Counted from the first letter of the stretch, positions 1 to 9,731 are shown. The stretch is DNA of 64,000 nucleotides from DTU013 sp964512095 (GCA_964512095.1 CAZEIH010000004.1:1-64000), one strand, 5' to 3'. Numbers and translations: made by a program. Notes: generated by a model not told the origin, from the sequence alone.

Positions 1-149
1 CAAGAGCCGATGGTTACTGACTTTTAATGATTTTACTTCAAAACTTGAGATTATAAACTTCATTGTACTCAATTGCAAGTGAAAAACATTCACGGATGTT
101 TTGATCCAGCTGTGGCACATCCTGAATGCGGACAGAATATCACAGATGC
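1..149. other. Left-edge stretch without a supported gene
   Basis: No gene with a start and ribosome site can be supported here. On the minus strand one frame is open from about 137 to a TGA at 38-40, roughly 32 codons, with a plausible amino acid mix. It has no credible start codon and is preceded by an in-frame stop, so it could be a decayed gene end or chance. Confidence 0.4.
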
Positions 150-830
150 CTAGTCCTCCCAGGGCAGCCTGATGCTTTTTTTCATATACAGTCTCTCTAT
201 ATTAGAATCTTCTGAGTACTTAGATAAAACCTCCTGCATACCGCTAATAAAGCCTATAGGTATTGATAGCTTTTCAGAAACCTGGAGTAGTATTGCAGAA
301 GCCTCACCAAGAAGCTGCGGTGTACTTGACCCCAGCAAATTGGCATTGTTGACTAGCCTGTCCACATCAATACCGCCAGTAGCTTGAATATCCCAAATCA
401 TTCCTTCAATTTCTTCAGTAGTTCGGGTCATAGGACGCCTGGTATTGATGACGAAATAATGTATATAATCCTCCTGTACTATTAGGTCCTTATATCTTGA
501 TACAGCCCTTGCTCCCAGGTCATCTCCACCTACATCCAGTATAACCGTGTAGCTCCTATCCTCAAACATTGAGTTAATCTCAGCTGGAAGAGCAGGAACA
601 TCAACATTTGTATTTGCGTACACAGGCGTAATAACCTTAACCCCCTTCTCCTCAAGTGAGTTTTTAACATCAGCTGTCCTGAAAAATGGGTTTACAATAT
701 CAAGATCAACTATTGCTGTCTTTTTCCCTTTCTCTGCAGTCTGTAGAGCATAGTTGATTGCTACCTCGGTTTTTCCGCTGCCAAAGTGTCCTGTGAATAT
801 GGTAATTCTTTTGTCAAACATTTTTGTCAT
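150..830 (-). CDS. P-loop ATPase, MinD/CobQ-like nucleotide-binding protein
   Basis: A 226-residue cytosolic protein. Near the N-terminus, at about residues 14-22, is the Walker A motif GHFGSGKTE, followed by a VDLDIVNPFF stretch and an ILDVGGDD Walker B-like strand. This arrangement is typical of the SIMIBI (MinD/CobQ/ParA) ATPases. The substrate cannot be told from sequence; clostridial relatives are usually annotated only as ATP-binding proteins. It starts seven bases after the tcdA stop and is probably cotranscribed with tcdA. The ribosome site is weak, and a second ATG three codons in is possible. Confidence 0.7.
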   Translation of the reverse strand: MTKMFDKRITIFTGHFGSGKTEVAINYALQTAEKGKKTAIVDLDIVNPFFRTADVKNSLEEKGVKVITPVYANTNVDVPALPAEINSMFEDRSYTVILDVGGDDLGARAVSRYKDLIVQEDYIHYFVINTRRPMTRTTEEIEGMIWDIQATGGIDVDRLVNNANLLGSSTPQLLGEASAILLQVSEKLSIPIGFISGMQEVLSKYSEDSNIERLYMKKSIRLPWED

Positions 831-837
831 CTCAATT

Positions 838-1605
838 CTATAGTATTTTGAATATTAAATCCTTCACTACCTCACCAGCTATAATCAGGCCTGCCACAGG
901 CGGCACAAAGGCCGTGCTCCCCGGTATGCTTCGCCTGTCAGTATGCTGTTTTTCCTCAGTAGCCTTTGAGCATTCACGGCAACCCTGGCAGCCTGTCTGT
1001 TGATTTATCATAGTCTTTAAGGGTATCTCATCTGAAAAAAGCACCTTGAGTGATGTCACGCCTCTATCCCTTAATTCTTTTCGCATTACTCTAGCTAGGG
1101 GGTCGGTTGTTGTTTTGCTTATATCGGTAATCATTAGCTTCGTGGGATCAAGCTTGTTGCCTGTTCCCATGCTGCTTATAATAGGTATACCCTTTTGCCT
1201 TGACCTCATAACAAGATCAATTTTTGCCGTAACAGTGTCTATAGCATCAACAACATAATCTATCCTGCCGTCCAGGAGCTGTCCAGCTGTTTCAGGAAGG
1301 TAAAAAAGCTGGTGGGTCTCCACCTCCGCCCTAGGATTGATGTCAAGTATCCTCTCCTTCATAGCAATGACCTTAGGTTTACCAATAGTCTGCCTTGTAG
1401 CGTGTAATTGCCTATTCAGATTCGTAATGCATACCAAATCATCATCTACCAGCATAAATCTACCCACACCACTACGAACTAAGCCCTCAACCACAAAGCT
1501 GCCAACTCCTCCAACACCGAATACTGCTACTGTGGCATTCTTTAGTTTTTCCAAGGCTTCAGGACCTACTAACATTTCAAACCTTGAAAATGCATGAAGC
1601 ATCAT
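838..1605 (-). CDS. tcdA: tRNA threonylcarbamoyladenosine dehydratase (TcdA/CsdL, ThiF-E1 family)
   Basis: A 255-residue E1-like enzyme that cyclises t6A37 of ANN-decoding tRNAs using ATP. The nucleotide-binding GVGGVGS motif lies near residue 31, followed by the VDDDLVCITNLNRQ stretch and the conserved SMGTGNKLDP, TDISKTTTDPLARV and STAFVPPVAG blocks seen in TcdA. A four-Cys segment (CQGCRECSK) near residue 195 may bind a metal; this is an inference. The ATG overlaps the upstream TGA as ATGA, indicating translational coupling with the preceding gene. A GAGGATGG ribosome site lies just upstream. Confidence 0.88.
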   Translation of the reverse strand: MMLHAFSRFEMLVGPEALEKLKNATVAVFGVGGVGSFVVEGLVRSGVGRFMLVDDDLVCITNLNRQLHATRQTIGKPKVIAMKERILDINPRAEVETHQLFYLPETAGQLLDGRIDYVVDAIDTVTAKIDLVMRSRQKGIPIISSMGTGNKLDPTKLMITDISKTTTDPLARVMRKELRDRGVTSLKVLFSDEIPLKTMINQQTGCQGCRECSKATEEKQHTDRRSIPGSTAFVPPVAGLIIAGEVVKDLIFKIL

Positions 1606-3134
1606 AAATTACCATCCTCTATCAATTTTATCATCCAATCATTATCCCTCTTTACAAGTATTGCCGACATTAGCTGGCCCACATTTGAATCGCCAGATAG
1701 TTCAAGGGATTGGTAGTATGTTATTTTGGCCTGGTCATCATCCACTATTTCTGTACTGACCAAGCTTTCAAACCTTGCTGCCTTTAGCAGTTCGCTATAC
1801 ATTGAAACATTACCCTGACCATACTCGGCATCAATATCCCTTTTGTGAATCTCATATATTCCAAATTGCCTTAGCATCTCCAGTTTAAGTATGAAATCAT
1901 CGTCAAGCAGCTTCATCGCTTTTTCATAGTCATTTTCCGACCCAAGGTACGAATAAAAGCTTTTCAACTGATCCACCAGCTTGTTTTGGATTTCTTCGTT
2001 ATCCGCATCTTTTTCGTCAGCTTCAGTATCCATCTCTTCTATATCGTCTCCTGTGCCGTTAAGATCACTTTCCTGACTAAAGTCTGTCTTGCTGAGTTCG
2101 CTACCATCCGACTTTAACATAACGTCAGAAATGACATCATACATTACTTCTATAAAAACAGGTTCAGCCAACCTATCTCCATTTAATCGCGAAATGCAGT
2201 TAAGCCTAACAGTATCCGGCCCCTGCCAACCCATAAACATATAGTCAATAATGTATCCTGGTCCTACATCAAGGCCGATTGGCGACTGATCCGACTTTCT
2301 GCTTCCCTTAATAATAAATTTTTCATCAGTACAGCTGTAAACCTCAAAAATGGAATCCTCCGGGTATATGCTCATATGAGGCGGATCTTCAAAGTCATAA
2401 GCAAGCAAATCAAAGTTACTGTTAAATGATATTTTGCTATATCTTGCAGAATAAGAAAACAGTTTTTTTACAGAATAATCATATAGATTTATGACATAGA
2501 ATGATGACTGAGTATATGAGTTAATCTGTTCTCCGTTTATTAGAAAATATAACTGACCATAGACAGGATTTAGCAATGACTGGGCTATTGTATACGGTTC
2601 TGTGTATTGCTCCCGTCCATCTGTTTCTATATTGGCACTGCCTGTCGTTTTTGCATCCTGTAATCCGACAATGTCTTTAGGTGCACCCTCTCTGTTTTCA
2701 AATATATTGGTAAGCTCAGTTATTTCCTCTTCATAAAAGTCTTTAACCAAGCTTTCTCCTTCAATATAGTATTTGAGCCTTAAAAGTGTCCTGTTATCAC
2801 TATCTTGGCAAAGGTTGACTTCCATATCGTATTCAGCCGTGTTAAAATTTACCGGCACATTTTCAGAGACTCTTATTTCCCTTTCAAGGATGTTTGAACT
2901 CTCATTTTCCGAGGCGGCACTTAACGTGTCACCATACGAATCTGAGCCTACAGAGGTGTCTACCCCACTCGCGGTGTTAGCACCTTCCATCTGCTTTGCT
3001 GGTATAGAGCCGCCACCCTGTTCCTGCGTGGTTTGCTTTATCTTCTCAAGCAATTGGGTGTTAAAGTAGATAAATCCCGCCGCCAGAAGCATAGAAGCTA
3101 CTATTAAGATTACTACAGATTTTTTAAATCTCAT
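1602..3134 (-). CDS. Membrane-anchored extracytoplasmic protein of unknown function
   Basis: About 510 residues from the preferred ATG, which is followed by a basic N-terminus and one hydrophobic helix (about residues 7-25), so the bulk lies outside the membrane. The middle is rich in Ser, Asp and Tyr. Around residues 350-385 there is an acidic Glu/Asp linker. The last ~110 residues resemble a small alpha/beta NTF2-like domain, which is an inference from pattern only. An upstream in-frame ATG at 3215 lacks a ribosome site, while GGGTGG precedes the chosen start. Translationally coupled to tcdA. I do not recognise the family. Confidence 0.6.
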   Translation of the reverse strand: MRFKKSVVILIVASMLLAAGFIYFNTQLLEKIKQTTQEQGGGSIPAKQMEGANTASGVDTSVGSDSYGDTLSAASENESSNILEREIRVSENVPVNFNTAEYDMEVNLCQDSDNRTLLRLKYYIEGESLVKDFYEEEITELTNIFENREGAPKDIVGLQDAKTTGSANIETDGREQYTEPYTIAQSLLNPVYGQLYFLINGEQINSYTQSSFYVINLYDYSVKKLFSYSARYSKISFNSNFDLLAYDFEDPPHMSIYPEDSIFEVYSCTDEKFIIKGSRKSDQSPIGLDVGPGYIIDYMFMGWQGPDTVRLNCISRLNGDRLAEPVFIEVMYDVISDVMLKSDGSELSKTDFSQESDLNGTGDDIEEMDTEADEKDADNEEIQNKLVDQLKSFYSYLGSENDYEKAMKLLDDDFILKLEMLRQFGIYEIHKRDIDAEYGQGNVSMYSELLKAARFESLVSTEIVDDDQAKITYYQSLELSGDSNVGQLMSAILVKRDNDWMIKLIEDGNL

Positions 3135-3289
3135 AGGAACCACCCAAGTCTTTCTGGTAAATAACCGTGTTTTAGTCAATTCGAACGATAACACATCGGT
3201 ACCACCATTACTCATTTCAAATTTAATGGGGCTACCTTAACCTCGCTATTATTATACAGTAATATTTATTCCCCAACAATTCAAAAACC

Positions 3290-3318
3290 TTTCCATGATT
3301 TTCAAGGTCTGATATAAT
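3290..3318 (+). promoter_or_regulatory. Candidate sigma-A promoter for apgM
   Basis: A perfect TATAAT at 3313-3318 follows a weak -35 (TTTCCA, 3290-3295) at 17-bp spacing, about 58 bp before the apgM ATG. It lies in the divergent intergenic region between the anchored protein gene and apgM. Confidence 0.5.
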
Positions 3319-3376
3319 AGGAACGTATTAATCGGGATTTAACCCGTAATATTTACAGAATGGAGATTTGACAGCT

Positions 3377-4585
3377 ATGAAATATGTAGTGGTCCTTGGC
3401 GACGGAATGGCGGATTACTGTATGCCTCAGCTTGGAAACAGGACTCCCCTGCAATGCGCCGTCAAGCCTAATATTGATTTTCTTTCTATGAACGGAGAAA
3501 TAGGCATGGTCAGGACAATACCTGATGGAATACCTCCAGGTAGCGATGTCGCCAATTTGTCTGTAATGGGATATGATCCAAATAAATACTATTCCGGCAG
3601 ATCACCATTGGAGGCCGTAAGCATGGGGGTAGAACTTTCCATGACAGATCTTGCCTTTCGATGCAATCTGGTCAACCTAGACATAGGCGGAGATTATGAA
3701 AACGCAGTGATGGTAGACTACAGCTCCGATGAAATATCAACCTCAGAATCCACTGAGCTTATCCATGAAATAAACAAGCAGCTTTCCAGCGATGAAATAA
3801 GCTTTCATCCAGGTATTAGCTACAGACATTGCGTGGTCTGGCACGGAGGAGACGGCAATAGAATCCTTACTCCTCCCCATGACATCTTGGAGAAAGCTGT
3901 TACGCCCTATCTACCCAAGGGTGATAAATCTGATTTATTCCTTCATATGCAGAAAAAAAGCTATAAAATACTAAAGGATCACCCAGTTAATAAATCCAGG
4001 ATAGCCCAAGGCTTGCGCCCAGCCAACTCGATATGGCTCTGGGGCGAGGGCAGGAAGCCTGACATTCCCAAGTTCACAGATAAGTATGGCGTCACAGGTT
4101 CCGTTGTATCTGCAGTGGATCTTATAAAAGGTATTGGAATCTGCTCAGGGTTGGATTCTGTGGATGTAGAAGGCGTGACAGGCAATATTCATACAAACTT
4201 CAAAGGCAAAGCGGAAGCAGCTTTATATGAACTGCGCAATGGCAAGGATTTTGTATATATTCACATTGAAGCCCCGGATGAATGTGGACACAGGTTTGAG
4301 ATAGAGAATAAGGTAAAATCTATAGAATATATAGATAAGCTTGTTGTAGGTACTCTTCTCCATGGCCTTGATGCATTTGATGACTACAGTATCATGGTGC
4401 TTCCAGACCACCCTACACCGCTTTCCCTTAGAACCCATACCTCTGAGCCTGTGCCCTATATTATTTATAGGAGGAGCTGTGAAATTCCGTCAGGTGTCCA
4501 GGGCTATGATGAATTCCAAGCCCAGCATACAGGAATATTTGTAGATGAGGGTCACACATTGATGGACAGATTCCTGCAGAAATAA
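3377..4585 (+). CDS. apgM: 2,3-bisphosphoglycerate-independent phosphoglycerate mutase, archaeal-type (ApgM)
   Basis: A 402-residue alkaline-phosphatase superfamily enzyme interconverting 3- and 2-phosphoglycerate in glycolysis. The N-terminus VVLGDGMADY carries the metal-binding Asp. The GSDVANLSVMGYDP block holds the phosphorylated Ser, and HIEAPDECGH plus LPDHPTP supply further metal ligands toward the C-terminus. Length fits the ApgM family (about 400) rather than the longer GpmI. An upstream TTG at 3368 sits on top of the GGAG ribosome site, so the ATG at 3377 is preferred. It is the only gene transcribed from this promoter; its 3' end converges on sodC. Confidence 0.9.
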   Translation: MKYVVVLGDGMADYCMPQLGNRTPLQCAVKPNIDFLSMNGEIGMVRTIPDGIPPGSDVANLSVMGYDPNKYYSGRSPLEAVSMGVELSMTDLAFRCNLVNLDIGGDYENAVMVDYSSDEISTSESTELIHEINKQLSSDEISFHPGISYRHCVVWHGGDGNRILTPPHDILEKAVTPYLPKGDKSDLFLHMQKKSYKILKDHPVNKSRIAQGLRPANSIWLWGEGRKPDIPKFTDKYGVTGSVVSAVDLIKGIGICSGLDSVDVEGVTGNIHTNFKGKAEAALYELRNGKDFVYIHIEAPDECGHRFEIENKVKSIEYIDKLVVGTLLHGLDAFDDYSIMVLPDHPTPLSLRTHTSEPVPYIIYRRSCEIPSGVQGYDEFQAQHTGIFVDEGHTLMDRFLQK

Positions 4586-4592
4586 GCTACAT

Positions 4593-5204
4593 CTAATGGA
4601 CTGGATTCCACGGCCTTATGCTTCCGCAGGCGATACGTTTCCCCGCATCACCTGCTGGCTGTGATCTGTAATCATCAGGGCTTTCATGGATCATTACCGA
4701 TCTTCCCAATATATCACCAACACTAAAACGGTCGGTAATGAAACACATTTTTGCGCTGCCGCTGTTTGTTGCAGTAAGGACTGGAAAATCCCCTGCATGA
4801 TTGCCATGAGGCTGGTTTGTTGGATTCCAATGACCTCCGCTGCCTTCAAATGGTCTATTGGGGTCTCCAACCTCACACCCTCCCTTTTCATGTATGTGAA
4901 AGCCAAATGGTCCCACCGGACCTTTTTCCCCACTAGCAGGCCTATATGACGGTAGTCCCTGCACATCTGCACAGACCATAACTCCATCAGTAATTTCCTC
5001 AAAAGTCACCATACCACTAACGGATGGGTAGTCTGGCCCTACCTCCAGCAAAGCATAGGCTAGCTTTACTCCCGTTGTATATGATGCTGGTATCTGCTGC
5101 CAGAACTGCTGGCCTTGCTGATTCTGTTGTTGCCAAGACTGGACTGCTCTAAGACCTCCCGGCACAAAAAAATATGGTGTATAGTCTAGATAATATCTAT
5201 TCAT
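4593..5204 (-). CDS. Cu/Zn superoxide dismutase family protein with Gln-rich N-terminal extension
   Basis: A 203-residue protein whose residues ~45-203 match the Cu/Zn SOD fold. The full metal ligand set is visible: FHIHE (H103, H105), GGHWNP (H125), H133, H136 and D139, and MIHE (H173). The disulfide pair is C110 and C193. The first 40 residues are Tyr- and Gln-rich (QQQNQQGQQ) with no signal peptide or lipobox, unlike exported SodC. Activity as a superoxide dismutase is therefore likely, but its location is open; a spore-coat role is an inference. It is last in the gpsA run, with a GAGGTGG ribosome site. Confidence 0.85.
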   Translation of the reverse strand: MNRYYLDYTPYFFVPGGLRAVQSWQQQNQQGQQFWQQIPASYTTGVKLAYALLEVGPDYPSVSGMVTFEEITDGVMVCADVQGLPSYRPASGEKGPVGPFGFHIHEKGGCEVGDPNRPFEGSGGHWNPTNQPHGNHAGDFPVLTATNSGSAKMCFITDRFSVGDILGRSVMIHESPDDYRSQPAGDAGKRIACGSIRPWNPVH

Positions 5205-5294
5205 AATGATATTTCCACCTCTTTATACACCATATTATGCTATTTTATATGTGTTTGATACAACCCTTGTACTATGTGATTTTCACCAAACCCA

Positions 5295-6335
5295 TTACTT
5301 GCATGTGTCATTTACCCACATATCCTCAATATTATCCACCTCAGGTTCATGGGTCCTATCCCTACTCATTAGTGCTTCAACGGCCTCTACAGGATTTTTT
5401 CCTTCAAACAATATTGAATAAGCCTCCGAGGTTATTGGCATATCAACTTTAAGCTTTTTTGATAGCCTATATACAGGTTCAGTTGTATATATGCTTTCTA
5501 CCACCATTTTCACTTCTTCAATAACCTGGTTCACAGACATTCCCTGTCCTAATAGAATTCCTGCCCGTCTATTACGGCTATGCATACTTGTACATGTGAC
5601 AATAAGATCACCTATCCCGGCAAGTCCAGTAAAGGTCTCCCTTCTTGCTCCCATAGCGCAACCAAGCCTTGAAATCTCTGCAATGCCTCTTGTCATTAAT
5701 GCCGCTTTCGTATTGTCTCCATAACCCAGTCCGTCTGAAATACCTGCACATAAGGCAATAACATTTTTTACTGCCCCTCCAAGCTCAGCGCCGATAATAT
5801 CTGGATTTGTGTATACTCTAAAACTCCTCGACATGAAAATTTCCTGTATCAATTCTGCCGCTTGTCTGCTTTCTGAAGCAGCAACGTAAGCTGTTGGTAT
5901 GTCCTTAGACAACTCCTCTGCGTGACATGGGCCAGTCATGGCAACAACCGTAGCCTCAGGCATTTCTTCCTGAATCACCTGTGACATCCGTAGGCCTGAA
6001 CCTTTTTCAAGGCCTTTAGAAAAACAGCTGAACAGCTTAGGCTTTTTTGCTATCGTGGCAATCTGGCTAACAATATCCCTTATAGCCTGTGACGGTATTA
6101 CAACCACACATATATCAGAGAACTGTATTACTTCAACAAGGTCAGTAGTACAGTAAACATTATTTGGTATTATTACACCAGGAAGCTTATCCTTCTGCTC
6201 CCTCTGATTATTTATCATGTCGGCCTCTTCTTTGAATACCGACCACATCTTTACATTATGTCCATTGTCAGCAAGCAACACAGATACCGCAGAACCCATG
6301 CTTCCGGCTCCTAAAACTGAAATGTTCCTTTGCAT
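5295..6335 (-). CDS. gpsA: NAD(P)H-dependent glycerol-3-phosphate dehydrogenase
   Basis: A 346-residue enzyme reducing dihydroxyacetone phosphate to sn-glycerol 3-phosphate for phospholipid synthesis. The N-terminal Rossmann motif GAGSMGSA is followed by VVIPSQAIRD, the FSCFSKGLE strand and the GAVKNVIALCAGISDGLGYGDNTKAALMTRG region that holds the catalytic Lys. Length matches the family. It sits directly downstream of plsY, whose product uses its product, with a GGGGG ribosome site and a 24-bp gap. This coupling suggests a lipid-precursor operon. Confidence 0.95.
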   Translation of the reverse strand: MQRNISVLGAGSMGSAVSVLLADNGHNVKMWSVFKEEADMINNQREQKDKLPGVIIPNNVYCTTDLVEVIQFSDICVVVIPSQAIRDIVSQIATIAKKPKLFSCFSKGLEKGSGLRMSQVIQEEMPEATVVAMTGPCHAEELSKDIPTAYVAASESRQAAELIQEIFMSRSFRVYTNPDIIGAELGGAVKNVIALCAGISDGLGYGDNTKAALMTRGIAEISRLGCAMGARRETFTGLAGIGDLIVTCTSMHSRNRRAGILLGQGMSVNQVIEEVKMVVESIYTTEPVYRLSKKLKVDMPITSEAYSILFEGKNPVEAVEALMSRDRTHEPEVDNIEDMWVNDTCK

Positions 6336-6359
6336 TATGATACCCCCGCTCTACTTTTT

Positions 6360-6950
6360 CTACTTTTTCGCACCGAGAGAAAACTTTGATTCTGTACCTT
6401 TTAGTAACCTGCCGATATTCTCATGGTGCCTAAATATTAACAGGATTGCTATTATACCACAAAATACCACAGTTGGTAATTCCCTACCAAGAAAAGCAGC
6501 CGAAATTGGGAAAAGAAATGCTGCTATAATAGAACCTAATGATACGTACCTCGTTAGTAAAAGCACTATTATAAAGACAACCAAAAGGCCTGCTGCGATT
6601 TGCCAGTCCAACATGATGAGTACTGCCAGAGTCGTTAGCACACCTTTTCCACCCTTAAACCCAAAATAAACCGGCCATATATGTCCGATTATACACGCTG
6701 TTCCTCCAATCATGCCACCAAGCTGTCCACCAAAAATAAGATAGCCTGCAAAACAAGCAGCAATACCCTTTATAAAATCTCCCAGTATTACTAGCAGGGC
6801 AGCCTTTTTTCCAAGAGTCCTCAATGTGTTGGTCATTCCGGCATTTCCACTTCCATGCTGCCTCACATCAGTTTTGTAATACCCTCCAATTAATAACGAT
6901 GTATTCAAGCTTCCTAATAAGTAACCAACTATTGCAGATAGAATATACAT
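6360..6950 (-). CDS. plsY: Acyl-phosphate:glycerol-3-phosphate acyltransferase
   Basis: A 196-residue integral membrane enzyme that transfers an acyl group from acyl-phosphate to glycerol 3-phosphate, the first acylation in phosphatidate synthesis. It shows GYLLGSLNTSLL at the N-terminus, the HGSGNAGMTNTLR motif near residue 33 and GFKGGKGV near residue 99, all diagnostic for PlsY. About five transmembrane helices are visible. It lies between der and gpsA on the same strand with short gaps. Confidence 0.95.
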   Translation of the reverse strand: MYILSAIVGYLLGSLNTSLLIGGYYKTDVRQHGSGNAGMTNTLRTLGKKAALLVILGDFIKGIAACFAGYLIFGGQLGGMIGGTACIIGHIWPVYFGFKGGKGVLTTLAVLIMLDWQIAAGLLVVFIIVLLLTRYVSLGSIIAAFLFPISAAFLGRELPTVVFCGIIAILLIFRHHENIGRLLKGTESKFSLGAKK

Positions 6951-6973
6951 ACTTCTACTCCCCCTGTATTTCC

Positions 6974-8296
6974 TTACTCCCTGTCTCTTTCCCTGTGTAT
7001 AAATCTTATTGGTGTGCCTTCAAATCCGTAGCTCTTTCTAAGCTGATTCTCAATATATCGTTCGTATGAGAAATGAAACAGCTCCCTATTGTTGACGAAA
7101 ATGATAAAGGTAGGGGGCCTTACTGAAGACTGTGTAGCATAGTATAGCTTCAGCCTCTTTCCTTTATCAGAAGGGGGTTGTACCATTGCTGTGGCCTCAT
7201 TGAGCAAGTCATTGAGCATACCTGTAGAAATCCTCAGTGATGACTGGCTAAATACAAAGTTGATTAACTCAAGCAGCTTCTGAACTCTCTGACCTGTTTT
7301 GACAGAAATGAATAGTACAGGTGCATACTGCATGAAGCCCAACTTCTCATTGACCTGTTTGCGGTATTCTTCAAGGGTACCTGTTTCCTTTTCAACAAGA
7401 TCCCATTTGTTAATAACTATCACAGATGCTTTCCCCTGCTCATGGGCATACCCGGCAATTTTTGTATCCTGCTCTGTCACACCATCCTGGGCATCAACCA
7501 TTATTACACATACATCTGCCCTTTCAATAGCTCTCCATGAGCGCAATGTACTGTATTTTTCTATATTCTCATTTATCTTGCTCTGTCTTCTGATACCTGC
7601 CGTGTCGATAAATACATATTTGTCCTCTCCATCCTCTACGTAGGTATCTATGGCATCTCTGGTGGTACCGGGTATATCACTTACTATTACACGTTCCTCA
7701 CCTAATACTTTGTTTATTAGTGACGATTTACCCGAGTTTGGTTTACCAATTACCGCCACCTTAATAACATCATCTTCATAATCTTCCTCGTGCTCATCTG
7801 GGAAATATTCAAAAACTTCATCCAACAAATCCCCCATCCCCAGTCCATGTACTGAGGATATTGTCATCACATCACCCATGGCAAGGTTATAGAACTCATA
7901 AATCTCTGGCGGCGGTTCTCCAATTCTATCCACCTTGTTAGCCACAAGAACAACATGCTTGCTAGATTTGCGGAGCATTATCCCAATCTCATTATCAGAA
8001 GCTGTCATACCTTCCCTAGCATCCACCATAAACACGATTACATCAGCCATTTCAATTGCTAGCTCAGCTTGTCTGCGCATTTGCTGGAGCATCTTGTCAT
8101 CTGAATGTGGTTCTATACCACCAGTGTCTATTAGTGTGAATTTTCGGTTTCTCCATTCAGCCTCTGCATAAATTCTATCTCTTGTTACACCTGGCGTATC
8201 CTCCACAATGGAAATGCGCCTGCCACAAATATAATTAAAGAACGTGGATTTGCCCACATTAGGCCTTCCTACTATTGCTACAACCGGTTTTGCCAA
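6974..8296 (-). CDS. der: Ribosome biogenesis GTPase Der (EngA)
   Basis: A 440-residue double-GTPase needed for 50S maturation. The first G domain starts with GRPNVGKSTFFN and has DTGG and NKVD motifs. The second begins near residue 175 with GKPNSGKSSLIN and has DTAGIRR and NKWD. A KH-like C-terminal domain follows. The TTG at 8296 gives the usual MAKPVVAIVG-like N-terminus (initiator Met) and lies eight bases after AAGGAG; a GTG three codons earlier is possible. Same strand as DUF512 and plsY, likely one operon. Confidence 0.95.
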   Translation of the reverse strand: MAKPVVAIVGRPNVGKSTFFNYICGRRISIVEDTPGVTRDRIYAEAEWRNRKFTLIDTGGIEPHSDDKMLQQMRRQAELAIEMADVIVFMVDAREGMTASDNEIGIMLRKSSKHVVLVANKVDRIGEPPPEIYEFYNLAMGDVMTISSVHGLGMGDLLDEVFEYFPDEHEEDYEDDVIKVAVIGKPNSGKSSLINKVLGEERVIVSDIPGTTRDAIDTYVEDGEDKYVFIDTAGIRRQSKINENIEKYSTLRSWRAIERADVCVIMVDAQDGVTEQDTKIAGYAHEQGKASVIVINKWDLVEKETGTLEEYRKQVNEKLGFMQYAPVLFISVKTGQRVQKLLELINFVFSQSSLRISTGMLNDLLNEATAMVQPPSDKGKRLKLYYATQSSVRPPTFIIFVNNRELFHFSYERYIENQLRKSYGFEGTPIRFIHRERDRE

Positions 8297-8314
8297 ATAA
8301 TTCACTCCTTCTAA

Positions 8315-9649
8315 CTAATTGATGCCCATAATCTTATCTACAAAGCTATTACCATGGTTTTCGACAATCGTCACTCTTACCTTTAGTTCTCTACTAAGGC
8401 CTTCAACTGTATAATCATCAAGAAACAGCTCCTCATTAGCCTTGAGCATACTCCTGGAAATCAATAGCTCACTGCCTATATACTTACTCTTTAGCTGGTC
8501 ATATATATCCTTACCCGTCAAAAGACCGGTTACTGTCACATTTTCCCCAAAATAATCATTTTCTATAGGGTACACAAGTATCTGTAGACCATTATACCTT
8601 TTTTCCAATGCCTGTGCCATTTTCTTTATATAATCCGCCGCACACCTTCCTGTGGCTATGCTGACAGTTCGCGGTGCACTTCCTGCCCATAACCTGTCAA
8701 GCTTTGCAGCATGTTTACTCAGGTATTCTTCAAACTCATAGGATAAAAGAGACATCAGTCCAACACCATTTTCAATTTGGGGGAAATCTTCGTACTCATC
8801 ATATGCAGGCAGGTCCATACCGGCTTTTATGTAAAATTCGTCAGCTAGGTATATGAGCCTTGTACTATACTTATCCAGCAATTTTTTTTGTTGAAGAGAA
8901 ACCTGCTTTATAACCTCAGCGGCATCGCCGGAAGTAAAAGCTTCAAGAGGGTGTAATCCCTCTCTCCATTTAGTAAGTCCCACAGGAACTACTGAAATAC
9001 TGTCAATACCAGGATAAAGTGCTGAGAGCTCATCTATTGTCTTATTTAACTGTGGACCATCATTGATCCCTTTACATAAAACAATCTGAGCATTCACTGT
9101 TATTCCGCCCTCTGTCAGCACCGTTATTTTCTCAAGCACATCTCCGGCAAACCGATTTCCCAGCATTTTAGCCCGCAATTCAGGATCGGTGGTATGAACT
9201 GATACATTGACGGGAGTCATTCTGTAACGGATGATCCTTTCTATCTCTTCTTCTTTCATATTTGTCAATGTCACATAATTGCCCATTAAAAAAGAAAGTC
9301 GTGTATCATCATCTTTAAAATAAACGGTTTCACGCATACCCCTTGGCAACTGGTCTATAAAACAAAAAATGCATTTATTTGAGCAATGACGAGCTTCTGA
9401 TATCAGAGGATCCTCAAACTCCAACCCAATATCCTCATATTCATCCTTCTCAATATCTATCTCCCATAGCTCTCCATTTTTCTTCTCTATTTCCAACAGC
9501 AAACGGCTGTCAGCGGTTAAAAAACGATAGTCAAATATATCCACTATGCTTTGTCCATTCACGCTAAGTAGCATATCACCCGGCTCCAAACCTGCATCTG
9601 TTGCTGCGCTGTCAGGCATCACCTTGTTAATTAATATCTTTTTTTTCAT
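8315..9649 (-). CDS. DUF512-family radical SAM protein with N-terminal PDZ domain
   Basis: A 444-residue protein. Residues 1-60 resemble a PDZ domain (SAATDAGLEPGDMLLSVNG). The CSNKCIFCFIDQLP segment near residue 90 is a CxxxCxxC radical SAM cluster site. The C-terminal half is the DUF512 domain, with SIATGRCAADYI near residue 330. Members occur widely in Clostridia and cyanobacteria, commonly next to der, but the reaction is unknown. It begins the der-plsY-gpsA-sodC run; an AAGG ribosome site lies upstream, and a terminator separates it from rpmF. Confidence 0.85.
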   Translation of the reverse strand: MKKKILINKVMPDSAATDAGLEPGDMLLSVNGQSIVDIFDYRFLTADSRLLLEIEKKNGELWEIDIEKDEYEDIGLEFEDPLISEARHCSNKCIFCFIDQLPRGMRETVYFKDDDTRLSFLMGNYVTLTNMKEEEIERIIRYRMTPVNVSVHTTDPELRAKMLGNRFAGDVLEKITVLTEGGITVNAQIVLCKGINDGPQLNKTIDELSALYPGIDSISVVPVGLTKWREGLHPLEAFTSGDAAEVIKQVSLQQKKLLDKYSTRLIYLADEFYIKAGMDLPAYDEYEDFPQIENGVGLMSLLSYEFEEYLSKHAAKLDRLWAGSAPRTVSIATGRCAADYIKKMAQALEKRYNGLQILVYPIENDYFGENVTVTGLLTGKDIYDQLKSKYIGSELLISRSMLKANEELFLDDYTVEGLSRELKVRVTIVENHGNSFVDKIMGIN

Positions 9650-9731
9650 CCATTACTACCTTCTTGCTCCAGTGTTTTGTAATATTACCTTATTGGGTAT
9701 AAAACCCGGCTCTTGTACAGCTTCACATACT

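Noticed and set aside
38..137. Short minus-strand frame at the left edge with plausible amino acid mix
   Set aside because: No start codon with a ribosome site and an in-frame stop just upstream; too short to support.
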